A stretch of DNA of 8,254 bases, taken from NCBI GenBank assembly GCA_019115725.1, contig DXCY01000259.1, forward strand, positions 1 to 8,254, read 5' to 3'. This document shows positions 1-5,351 of the stretch, one piece after another. The translations under genes were made by a program, and so were the position numbers. The DNA comes from Candidatus Luteimonas excrementigallinarum. Lineage in GTDB: Bacteria > Pseudomonadota > Gammaproteobacteria > Xanthomonadales > Xanthomonadaceae. Under the pieces are notes generated by a model. It did no database searches, was not told the DNA's origin, and worked only from the letters and a program-made list of their open reading frames with translations. Within the stretch, counting starts at the first letter, position 1; each line of letters opens with the position of its first letter.

Positions 1-13
1 GTTTCCCGCAGGC

Positions 14-18
14 CAAGG
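14..18 (+). promoter_or_regulatory. Ribosome binding site supporting an ATT start
   Basis: The sequence AAGGA lies 7 nt upstream of the ATT codon at 26-28. That ATT falls exactly where PAAR proteins normally have their initiator, just before the R-S-W-I-V-x-G-D opening. No comparable Shine-Dalgarno sequence precedes the GTG at 119. This site therefore favours the upstream non-canonical start. The caveat is that the frame is open to the window edge, so a start further left cannot be excluded. Confidence 0.45.
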
Positions 19-25
19 ATACGGC

Positions 26-994
26 ATTGACAGGAGCTGGATCGTTCTGGGCGACCCGACCAGCAGCGGCGGCAGCGTCATCACCGCATCGCCGTTCACC
101 GATATCGACGGTATCCCGGTGGCCCGGGTCAACGACCAGGCCACCTGCCCGCAACACAAGGGCGCATTCCCGATCGTCGACGGCGACAGCACTTTGATTG
201 TCGATGGTCAGCCCGTGGCCCTTCACGGCAGCTCGCTGGCCTGCGGCTGCAAAGTGCTGTCGGCCCGGCAGGTGCGCGTGTTTGTTTCCCAGGACTCGGG
301 GGCCGGCGCAGCCGCTGCGTCGATGCCGATGCGGTATTCGCCTCCGGCGGCGGAGGTACAGGCGGGCAACCTTCACCCGCTCGACTATCCCGGCCCGGGC
401 AACGATGCCAATACGCCATCGGTCCCGGATTGGGCGGTTGCCAGCGACGTCATCACCGATTCGCACGAGGCCCTGATGCAGGCCGGTGCATACCGCGACT
501 ACGACACCGAGCTGGAAGCGGCACGCGCTTGGCGTGAACACGTCCTGCCCATCGCCAACAGCGAGCGCTACGGCGTTGAAGTCGGCGCCATCATTGGTCG
601 CACTCCTGCCGGAACGTACCGCTTCGGCGCACCTTGGAGCAGTGGGGAGCATGCGAGCGTGCGGGGAATCATGGAGCAGGCGCAACGCCCTGCGGGCATC
701 GCGGCCGACACTGCGGCCATCCATACCCACCCACGGGCCGGCGCGTTACCTGGCGGTGGGGATCGGGCCTTCCGATTCGATCAACGCCCGGACGCAAATG
801 GAGTCGGCGGCTACGGCGGATCGGGAGACGTGCAAGCAGGCGACCTTGTCTTTGGCTACTACGAAGAAATCAACGTATATATCGCCGACTCTTCCGGGTT
901 GCACTATTGGGACTATGAGGTCTACCTCGATATTCAGCGAGAAGATCTCGTCAGACCCATTCCGCTCCGAGACGCCTACCAGAGTGGGCTGTGA
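26..994 (+). CDS. PAAR-domain T6SS effector with DUF4329/JAB-like C-terminal domain
   Basis: Probable T6SS spike-tip protein carrying a toxin domain. Numbered from the ATT at 26 (322 residues), residues 1-86 are a PAAR domain: it opens D-R-S-W-I-V-L-G-D-P-T, has a PVAR version of the PAAR tetrapeptide at 31-34, and has possible zinc ligands C41, H44, H67 and C73/C75. PAAR proteins cap the VgrG spike and are fired into target cells. An Ala/Gly-rich linker follows at about 90-140. Residues 150-305 resemble DUF4329: E185 in the strand V-E-V-G-A-I-I, HTHP at 233-236, a later S-G-D (266-268) and a strand N-V-Y-I-A-D-S-S-G. His-x-His plus acidic residues suggest a metal-dependent hydrolase related to JAB/MPN, but the Ser/Asp spacing is atypical. 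The more conventional GTG start at 119 would begin inside the PAAR tetrapeptide and lose 31 conserved residues, so I reject it. The frame is open to base 2, so the gene may begin left of the window. The stop overlaps the next gene, which is expected for an effector-immunity pair. Catalytic activity and target are unknown. Confidence 0.82.
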   Translation: MDRSWIVLGDPTSSGGSVITASPFTDIDGIPVARVNDQATCPQHKGAFPIVDGDSTLIVDGQPVALHGSSLACGCKVLSARQVRVFVSQDSGAGAAAASMPMRYSPPAAEVQAGNLHPLDYPGPGNDANTPSVPDWAVASDVITDSHEALMQAGAYRDYDTELEAARAWREHVLPIANSERYGVEVGAIIGRTPAGTYRFGAPWSSGEHASVRGIMEQAQRPAGIAADTAAIHTHPRAGALPGGGDRAFRFDQRPDANGVGGYGGSGDVQAGDLVFGYYEEINVYIADSSGLHYWDYEVYLDIQREDLVRPIPLRDAYQSGL

Positions 995-1890
995 TGCTTC
1001 TTCGGACACTTTCAGCGCTTCTCCTCACGCTGCTTTTCGCGTGCTCCAGCGACGCGCCTGTCGAGCGGAGCTGCTACACCAGTGGCCATATGGCCGCCCC
1101 AACCTGTAACTACGAGATATCCGAGCTCTCCAACAGTCCGGAGGCAGAAGGTGTGCGCCTCTCCGCCTACTTGCATGAGCGCAAGGGTGAGCTCTATTTG
1201 GCCGAGGACCGGGACGGCACCGGCGCGACTGTTCGCATTGCCCAGGTTCCAGGCAGGAACATGGACGATGTCATCTGGATGGCAGGGCACCGGGTGGGCA
1301 TTCGCGGAATTTTTCATCATGAGATCAACAGTCTTGACGTGTACTCGATCGGCTGGATCGATGAGCCTGGTGTCCCGGAACCGATCCCTCCGTTCCCCGG
1401 TCCGTCCGGTGTTTCCCGTCCCATGGAGCCCGGCCAGACTGACCGCGAACGGGTCCAGGCCGACACCGAAGTAGCACGGCAATCTGCCGACGATGAGTTC
1501 TTCTACTTCACCCACGATGCCAATGGCGCGCGCATTTGTTCGGAGATCTCGTACACCCCCGAAGAGCGCTGCCACTATCTGTTGGACGAACTGACCAACA
1601 TCCGGGAGCCATCCGTGGTCGGCGTGCGCCTGTACGGATTTCTGGTCTCCAGAAACGATAACCTGTATATCGCGACCAGCCGCAGCGGCACCGGCACCGC
1701 CATGCCTGTGACTCAGGTCGACGACATTGTTCCGCAATGGCTTGTTGGGCGACTGGTCGAAACCGAGCACCTGGCTGGACTCAATGGACAGTACTTCCCG
1801 GAAACGAAAACGATCCGCGCCTTCTCGCTCAGCTACGTCAACCTTCCGGGTGAGACACCCTTCCGGATTCCCCCACCCGATCAGCGTTGA
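994..1890 (+). CDS. Two-domain lipoprotein, putative T6SS immunity protein (copy 1)
   Basis: A 298-residue predicted outer-membrane lipoprotein. The ATG at 994 overlaps the effector stop by one base; a GTG at 991 is the only nearby alternative. Residues 1-16 form a signal peptide ending L-L-F-A before C17. Residue +2 is Ser, not Asp, which favours outer-membrane sorting. The mature part holds two copies of one domain: copy A about 27-126 and copy B about 182-286. They are joined by a Pro-rich then acidic linker. Both copies open with C-x10-C (C27/C38 and C182/C193), a likely disulfide. Both then run through G-V-R-L, a L-Y-[LI]-A strand, a G-T-G turn, a V/L-G-R/H-x-V-x segment and a closing D/T-x-x-x-x-S-x-S/G strand. 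This pattern of short strands could suit an OB-type barrel, which is speculation. I do not recognise the family. Position right behind a PAAR toxin plus periplasmic lipidation suggests immunity to a cell-envelope toxin. Confidence 0.85.
   Translation: MLLRTLSALLLTLLFACSSDAPVERSCYTSGHMAAPTCNYEISELSNSPEAEGVRLSAYLHERKGELYLAEDRDGTGATVRIAQVPGRNMDDVIWMAGHRVGIRGIFHHEINSLDVYSIGWIDEPGVPEPIPPFPGPSGVSRPMEPGQTDRERVQADTEVARQSADDEFFYFTHDANGARICSEISYTPEERCHYLLDELTNIREPSVVGVRLYGFLVSRNDNLYIATSRSGTGTAMPVTQVDDIVPQWLVGRLVETEHLAGLNGQYFPETKTIRAFSLSYVNLPGETPFRIPPPDQR
1786..1841 (+). repeat. 56-bp perfect repeat, copy in lipoprotein 1
   Basis: This segment, encoding the end of domain B (from G-Q-Y-F-P-E-T-K-T-I-R onward), is identical base for base to 2726-2781 in the second lipoprotein gene. 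Neighbouring parts of the two genes differ at many synonymous sites, so this tract is unusually well conserved at DNA level. Confidence 0.9.
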
Positions 1891-1953
1891 CACCTGACGG
1901 CATCCCCGGCGCCCGGGACATCCTGCAGTTCCCTTTACCGAAGACGAGGCATG

Positions 1954-1959
1954 AAAGGA
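1954..1959 (+). promoter_or_regulatory. Ribosome binding site of second lipoprotein gene
   Basis: AAAGGA is followed by 7 nt and the GTG start at 1967. The spacing and strength are good, and they decide the start, which also places the lipobox cysteine at residue 18. No separate promoter is evident in the 76-nt gap 1891-1966, so the two lipoprotein genes probably share a transcript with the effector. Confidence 0.75.
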
Positions 1960-1966
1960 TAGGTCT

Positions 1967-2905
1967 GTGAAACATCATTCCACTCATGCGCTGGTGTTGA
2001 TTGCGCTGCTGGCCGGTTGCCATGAAGAGCCGGCCGTCCAACGCAGTTGCTACAGCAGCGGCCATATGGCGACGCCGACTTGCAACTATGAGCTCGCAGA
2101 ACTTTCCAGCAACCCTCAAGTCGAGGGAGTACGGTTTCATGCCTATCTTCGGGAAAGCGACGACGATCTGTACCTGACCGAAAACCGCGACGGCACGGGC
2201 GCCTCGGTGCGTGTCGGCAAGGTTTTCGACGACCACATGGACGATGTCCACTGGATGGTTGGTCACCGGGTGGGCGTGCACGGAATTTTCCACCAGGACA
2301 TCAACAGCCTGGACGTCTATTCGATTGGCTATATAAACGAACCAGGGGTTCCCAGGCCGATCCCTCCGTATCCCAATCCCTCTGGCGTTTCCTCCGCCAC
2401 CGGCGTTGAACGCGAAACGATGTCATCCAGTGGGGAATTCTCCTACTACACGCACGATGCAGAAGGCGCGCGCATCTGCCACGAAGTCTGGAACACGCCG
2501 GAGGACCGCTGCCATTACCGTCTGGACGAACTTGTCAGCACCCATGAGCCGCCGGTAGTGGGCGTGCGCCTGTACGGATTCCTGGTGTCCAGGGACGGGG
2601 GCTTGTACCTCGGGACGAATCGCGAAGGCTCCGGCGTCACGTTTCCCGTGACGGAGGTGGACGATGTCGTGCCCGAATGGCTGATCGGCCGACTGGTTGA
2701 GACCCGACACCCCATCGGACTCAACGGACAGTACTTCCCGGAAACGAAAACGATCCGCGCCTTCTCGCTCAGCTACGTCAATCTTCCCGGCGAGCCGGCG
2801 TTCCGGATTCCTCCACCCGACCAGCGCTTGCCCTCAGTGTCCGAACCTACGCAGTGTTTCGCGCCAAGATATGGGGAGGTGCTGCCGGAGGATTGCCTCC
2901 ACTAG
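1967..2905 (+). CDS. Two-domain lipoprotein, putative T6SS immunity protein (copy 2)
   Basis: A 312-residue paralogue of the preceding lipoprotein. By eye roughly two thirds to three quarters of mature residues match, highest in the C-terminal half. The GTG start is set by the AAAGGA site. The signal peptide ends in a textbook L-L-A-G-C lipobox with C18 as the lipidated residue and His at +2, so outer-membrane sorting is expected. Domain A is about 28-127 with C28-x10-C39, and domain B is about 171-276 with C171-x10-C182. The inter-domain linker is shorter than in copy 1. A C-terminal tail of about 25 residues (from 288) with C297 and C310 is absent from copy 1. Tandem immunity paralogues are often retained to neutralise variant toxins from relatives; whether this copy protects against the adjacent toxin or a related one is unknown. 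It converges on the acetyltransferase gene. Confidence 0.85.
   Translation: MKHHSTHALVLIALLAGCHEEPAVQRSCYSSGHMATPTCNYELAELSSNPQVEGVRFHAYLRESDDDLYLTENRDGTGASVRVGKVFDDHMDDVHWMVGHRVGVHGIFHQDINSLDVYSIGYINEPGVPRPIPPYPNPSGVSSATGVERETMSSSGEFSYYTHDAEGARICHEVWNTPEDRCHYRLDELVSTHEPPVVGVRLYGFLVSRDGGLYLGTNREGSGVTFPVTEVDDVVPEWLIGRLVETRHPIGLNGQYFPETKTIRAFSLSYVNLPGEPAFRIPPPDQRLPSVSEPTQCFAPRYGEVLPEDCLH
2726..2781 (+). repeat. 56-bp perfect repeat, copy in lipoprotein 2
   Basis: Identical to 1786-1841 in the first lipoprotein gene. Because the two genes are in direct orientation, recombination here would delete 940 bp and give one hybrid lipoprotein gene. Confidence 0.9.
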
Positions 2906-2918
2906 CTCGGCACAAGCA

Positions 2919-2955
2919 GGGTTCCGGCGAGCGCGACCGTAGGCAGCCGCAACCC
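2919..2955. terminator. Possible bidirectional terminator hairpin
   Basis: GGGTTCCGGC (2919-2928) can pair with GCCGCAACCC (2946-2955): nine of ten pairs form around one C/C mismatch, with a 17-nt loop. It sits between two convergent genes, 14 nt past the lipoprotein stop and 3 nt past the acetyltransferase stop, where a shared terminator would be expected. There is no T-tract on either side, so intrinsic termination is uncertain. Confidence 0.35.
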
Positions 2956-2957
2956 CA

Positions 2958-3518
2958 TCAGTATCGGTCCTTGCGATCGCGGTACCCGGTGGGATTCGCA
3001 CCTTTGGCGATACCGCCGAGCCGCTCCCGCTCCCGTGGAAGCACCAGCATCACCGTCAACGGTTCGATGGGTGATGCCCGGAATCCGTGGTGCAGGTAGA
3101 AATCCCTGGCCTGCTCGTCGAGCGCGTGAGCGAGCATGGCGCGCACTCCCAAATGCTCGGCTACCGTCATTGAGCGCAATACGGCATCCCTCAGCAACGC
3201 GGCTCCCAAGCGCCTGCCCTGCGCGCTCCGGTCCACGGCCAGTCGCCCAAGCACCACGACCGGGATCGGGTCGGGCATGTTGCGCCGCGCCTGGCCAGTG
3301 GCGATGCCGTGGGTCACGGCTCCTCCCGCCAGCGAGTAATAACCCAGCACCCGGCCAGAGGCTTCGGCCGTCACAAAGGTGCGGCTGGCACCGCTGACCT
3401 GATTGACCAAGGCGCGGCGCTTGAGCCAGTCGTCCAGCACCGCGTGCCCGCACGAGAAATCGCCCAGCACATGGCTGGGCGTGAGCGGACATGGCGCGGT
3501 TGGGCGGCCGGGCTTCAC
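2958..3518 (-). CDS. GNAT-family acetyltransferase toxin (TacT/AtaT/KacT type)
   Basis: Toxin of a type II toxin-antitoxin pair, 186 residues, the usual size. Family members transfer acetyl from acetyl-CoA to the amino group of aminoacyl-tRNA and so block translation; that activity is known for the family and inferred here. Recognisable features in order: P-L-T-P-S-H (11-16), the F-x-C-G-x-x-x-L-D-D-W-L block (21-32), G-Y-Y-S-L-A-G-G (59-66), R-N-M-P-D-P-I-P (79-86), then motif A, L-G-R-L-A-V-D-R-x-x-Q-G-R-R-L-G (90-105), which forms the acetyl-CoA pyrophosphate loop. D-F-Y-x-x-x-G-F (139-146) follows, where Y141 corresponds to the conserved catalytic tyrosine. The GTG start at 3518 overlaps the antitoxin TGA as GTGA, the typical coupled arrangement. 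The same frame is open to 3857, but the extra N-terminal 113 residues are Arg/Pro/Ala-rich shadow sequence of the antitoxin and are excluded. A G-to-R change in the usual Q-G-x-G-x-G loop (QGRRLG) is within family variation. Confidence 0.9.
   Translation of the reverse strand: MKPGRPTAPCPLTPSHVLGDFSCGHAVLDDWLKRRALVNQVSGASRTFVTAEASGRVLGYYSLAGGAVTHGIATGQARRNMPDPIPVVVLGRLAVDRSAQGRRLGAALLRDAVLRSMTVAEHLGVRAMLAHALDEQARDFYLHHGFRASPIEPLTVMLVLPRERERLGGIAKGANPTGYRDRKDRY
3461..3481. other. Strong hairpin in the 5' coding region of the toxin
   Basis: CGCCCAGC and GCTGGGCG form a perfect 8-bp GC-rich stem around a 5-nt loop. On the toxin mRNA it begins about 37 nt after the GTG start. A stem this strong could slow ribosomes or stabilise the mRNA, but it may also be a chance effect of coding T-P-S-x-x-L-G in high-GC DNA. 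Confidence 0.5.
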
Positions 3519-3784
3519 GCCTCGTCCCAAGGCGCCTTCGTCGCCAGCAGGCGTTCCAGGCCGGGATTTGGCGCCGGTGGCGCATCCAGCAGCTCGACGA
3601 ACTCGGCAAAGCGGGCTTCGTCGAGTTCGAAGAAGGTCTGGTCGAGCAGCACGTTGCGCGCGCGGTCGCAGGCGGCTTCGAGCATGAAGTCCGAACGGTT
3701 CTTGCCCAGCACGCCGGCGGCCCGGTCGATCAGGTCGCGCTGCGCCGGCAGGGCGCGCAGATTGATAGGGGCGACGCGGGACAT
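3515..3784 (-). CDS. DUF1778 / TacA-family ribbon-helix-helix antitoxin
   Basis: Antitoxin of the adjacent acetyltransferase, 89 residues. Residues 1-45 form the ribbon-helix-helix DNA-binding part: a short strand A-P-I-N-L-R (5-10), a helix Q-R-D-L-I-D-R-A-A, then K-N-R-S-D-F-M-L-E-A-A, the family signature. The C-terminal tail, ending N-P-G-L-E-R-L-L-A-T-K-A-P-W-D, is the characteristic toxin-binding segment that wraps around the GNAT enzyme. I chose the ATG at 3784. An in-frame TTG at 3820 would begin inside the -10 element and add residues not typical of the family. An AAGG lies a short distance upstream of the ATG as ribosome binding site. It is the first gene of the operon, as usual for antitoxins that repress their own promoter together with the toxin. 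The transcript start falls just past hsdS. Confidence 0.92.
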   Translation of the reverse strand: MSRVAPINLRALPAQRDLIDRAAGVLGKNRSDFMLEAACDRARNVLLDQTFFELDEARFAEFVELLDAPPAPNPGLERLLATKAPWDEA

Positions 3785-3806
3785 GGAGGCACCTTGGGCG
3801 TATAGC

Positions 3807-3850
3807 TGTTGAGTACACAATTATCGACGCATGTGTATCTGTTGTCAACA
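3807..3850. promoter_or_regulatory. Nested inverted repeats, probable antitoxin operator
   Basis: Three dyads overlap the promoter. TACACA (3814-3819) pairs with TGTGTA (3832-3837), flanking the -10. TGTTGA (3807-3812) pairs with TCAACA (3845-3850), spanning the whole promoter. TGTTGTCAACA (3840-3850) is a perfect 5+1+5 palindrome over the -35. Ribbon-helix-helix antitoxins of this class bind such palindromes and repress with the toxin in a ratio-dependent way; binding here is inferred. Confidence 0.6.
3820..3848 (-). promoter_or_regulatory. Sigma-70 promoter of the toxin-antitoxin operon
   Basis: Reading the minus strand, a perfect -35 TTGACA (3848-3843) is followed by a 17-nt spacer and GATAAT (3825-3820), five of six matches to TATAAT. 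The start would lie near 3812, giving a leader of about 28 nt before the antitoxin ATG. The promoter is only about 22 bp past the hsdS stop, so read-through from the restriction operon could also reach the pair. Confidence 0.8.
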
Positions 3851-3869
3851 CGCGCAATCTGCACTCACT

Positions 3870-5351
3870 TCATCGCTTTGCTGCCCGGCCAGCTTCCTGA
3901 GACCGGTGGATGCGCGCCAGTAGCTCGGAGGCGGGTTCGTCGTGGGGATCCTGGGGGACCAGGCGGCCGGAGAAGGCGTCTTTGAGGATGGATTGGCGGA
4001 GTGCCGAAGAACGAGCCAGTTCGGCTTCGCAGTGCGACTGCAATTCGCGCACGCGGTCCAACGCTTCCCAGACGAGTCGGGAGATAAGACCTTGCTCTTC
4101 CGGTGGTGGCAATGGGAAAGGAGCCGCTTTGATGTCGGCCCCTGCCACGCCTTGTTGCCCAGAGGTGGTTTTGATCTTCGATGCGATGTGACGACGAGTT
4201 TCGCCGGCGTTCCATGCAATCTCAAGAAAATCGATGTCTAGCCCGTCCATATCTATCGCTCGAGCCTTGATCAACTTGTCTGGATGCAGCACAGGCTCGT
4301 CTCCCCGCATCTGGCCACACACTCCGACAAAGTGCGTTGAGCCGCTGTACCTGGTGAACAGAAGATCGCCCTTCTCGACCCACGAGGCTGCTACCTCCGA
4401 GTCGTCGGAGGCTGGGTAATAGCGCACATCGGCGATGTCGACACTCAACGGCCGCGTTGCAGAAATCCGGAGGATTGGGAACCTGCTCGGCTCCGACCCC
4501 GGCTTCTTGGACAGTCCGTTTCTGAAAACAGCCACCACCTGATCGACGGTCGCCCATACCCAGCCTTGCGGCAAGGATGGAAGTTCGTCGGCGGGTTGTA
4601 CCGGCTGCTTATACCTGCCCCGCCCTTCCCAGGTTTCGCGGCGGGTCTGGAGGATGCGTTCAAGCACGTCGCGGCCGTGTTCGAGCTTGCCGGCGCGCTC
4701 GGCGCGCCAGTCGGCGGTCAGTTCGCCGGTGACGGCGGCCTTGAGGACGGATTGGCGGTAGCGGGCCAGCAGGGTCTGGACCTGGCGCAGGGATTCTTCG
4801 CCCTTGTCCAGTTCGGCGAAGAGCGTTTCGATCTTCTCGACGATCCGCCGTTGCTCATTGAGCGGCGGCAGCGGCAACGGGATATCGCGCACGGTGAACG
4901 AAGAAAGGTGCTTCACCGTCACAGCCGACGTGTGCTCGTTGATCAGGCGGAGGTAGCCTGGAAGCGCGTAGGAAAGCAGCCGCTGCGAGTAGAACTCCTC
5001 GTCAGCTTGCACGGTACACACGCGCTGGTTCAGGAGGGCGCGTCCGCCGCTCCATAGCCTGCTGTTGAAATCCCCGTCCATCCCGATGGCGATTTGGCCA
5101 TCCTCGATGAAGGTCATTCGTGGATCGTCCGTGGGCCCACGGTAGAAGGTGCCGGCAGAGCCACTCGTGACATCCCGGATGCGAACGATCGGCATGCCTT
5201 CGCTCTCGTTGAAGGCGCTGGACTTGAACGCGAACCCATTCACCAGATGGGCAACATCCCCGAGTCGCACACGCTCCCAGCTTGTGTGCTTTCCGTGCAG
5301 TTCATTGGTGCTCTTCGCTACAAGATCGGCGAGGTTTTCTCCAAAGCTCAT
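3870..5351 (-). CDS. hsdS: Type I restriction-modification specificity subunit HsdS
   Basis: DNA-recognition subunit that, with two HsdM and two HsdR, defines the bipartite target of a type I enzyme. At 493 residues it is full length with the normal two-fold plan. Target-recognition domain 1 is about 25-160. Conserved helix 1 is about 162-212: it starts L-P-L-P-P-L-N-E-Q-R-R-I-V and ends Y-R-Q-S-V-L-K-A-A-V-T-G-E-L. Target-recognition domain 2 is about 258-414, opening L-P-x-G-W-V-W. Conserved helix 2 is about 415-465: P-L-P-P-P-E-E-Q through L-R-Q-S-I-L-K-D-A-F-S-G-R-L-V. The helices set the spacing between half-sites and dock HsdM. The ATG abuts the hsdR stop with no gap, so translation is probably coupled. 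Both recognition domains look less GC-rich than the helical regions, consistent with domain exchange. No hsdM adjoins this gene. The recognition sequence cannot be read from the protein. Confidence 0.95.
   Translation of the reverse strand: MSFGENLADLVAKSTNELHGKHTSWERVRLGDVAHLVNGFAFKSSAFNESEGMPIVRIRDVTSGSAGTFYRGPTDDPRMTFIEDGQIAIGMDGDFNSRLWSGGRALLNQRVCTVQADEEFYSQRLLSYALPGYLRLINEHTSAVTVKHLSSFTVRDIPLPLPPLNEQRRIVEKIETLFAELDKGEESLRQVQTLLARYRQSVLKAAVTGELTADWRAERAGKLEHGRDVLERILQTRRETWEGRGRYKQPVQPADELPSLPQGWVWATVDQVVAVFRNGLSKKPGSEPSRFPILRISATRPLSVDIADVRYYPASDDSEVAASWVEKGDLLFTRYSGSTHFVGVCGQMRGDEPVLHPDKLIKARAIDMDGLDIDFLEIAWNAGETRRHIASKIKTTSGQQGVAGADIKAAPFPLPPPEEQGLISRLVWEALDRVRELQSHCEAELARSSALRQSILKDAFSGRLVPQDPHDEPASELLARIHRSQEAGRAAKR
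3982..3999 (-). repeat. Direct repeat in conserved helix 2 of hsdS
   Basis: An 18-bp tract (TTGAGGATGGATTGGCGG on the plus strand) matching 4741-4758 at 17 of 18 bases. It encodes the end of the second conserved helix (R-Q-S-I-L-K). The copies are 759 bp apart, an exact multiple of three. Confidence 0.85.
4741..4758 (-). repeat. Direct repeat in conserved helix 1 of hsdS
   Basis: Partner of 3982-3999 with one base different; encodes the end of the first conserved helix (R-Q-S-V-L-K). In-frame homology between the halves of hsdS is the known substrate for target-recognition-domain shuffling. Confidence 0.85.

Noticed and set aside
1..30. End of an upstream gene (frame 1 stop TGA at 28-30)
   Set aside because: Only nine codons are visible and they are Arg-rich with no recognisable sequence; a real upstream gene end cannot be told from chance.
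486..1109. A 207-codon + frame overlapping the effector C-terminus and lipoprotein 1
   Set aside because: No ribosome site and no recognisable domain, and it covers regions where the other frame carries HTHP and lipoprotein signals.
1012..1893. A 293-codon minus-strand frame opposite lipoprotein 1, with a similar one at 1838-2293 opposite lipoprotein 2
   Set aside because: Antisense shadows. The sense frames have signal peptides, lipoboxes and conserved cysteine pairs; the similarity of the two shadows only reflects the duplication of the sense genes.
2902..3609. A 235-codon minus-strand frame overlapping toxin and antitoxin
   Set aside because: Out of frame with both recognised proteins, Arg/Gly/Pro-rich, no motif.
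3519..3857. N-terminal extension of the acetyltransferase frame up to 3857
   Set aside because: The added residues are an Arg/Pro/Ala-rich shadow of the antitoxin. Homology begins only after the GTG at 3518, which makes the usual overlap with the antitoxin stop.
4566..5057. A 163-codon + frame opposite hsdS
   Set aside because: Shadow of the conserved helix 1 region of HsdS; no independent start signal.
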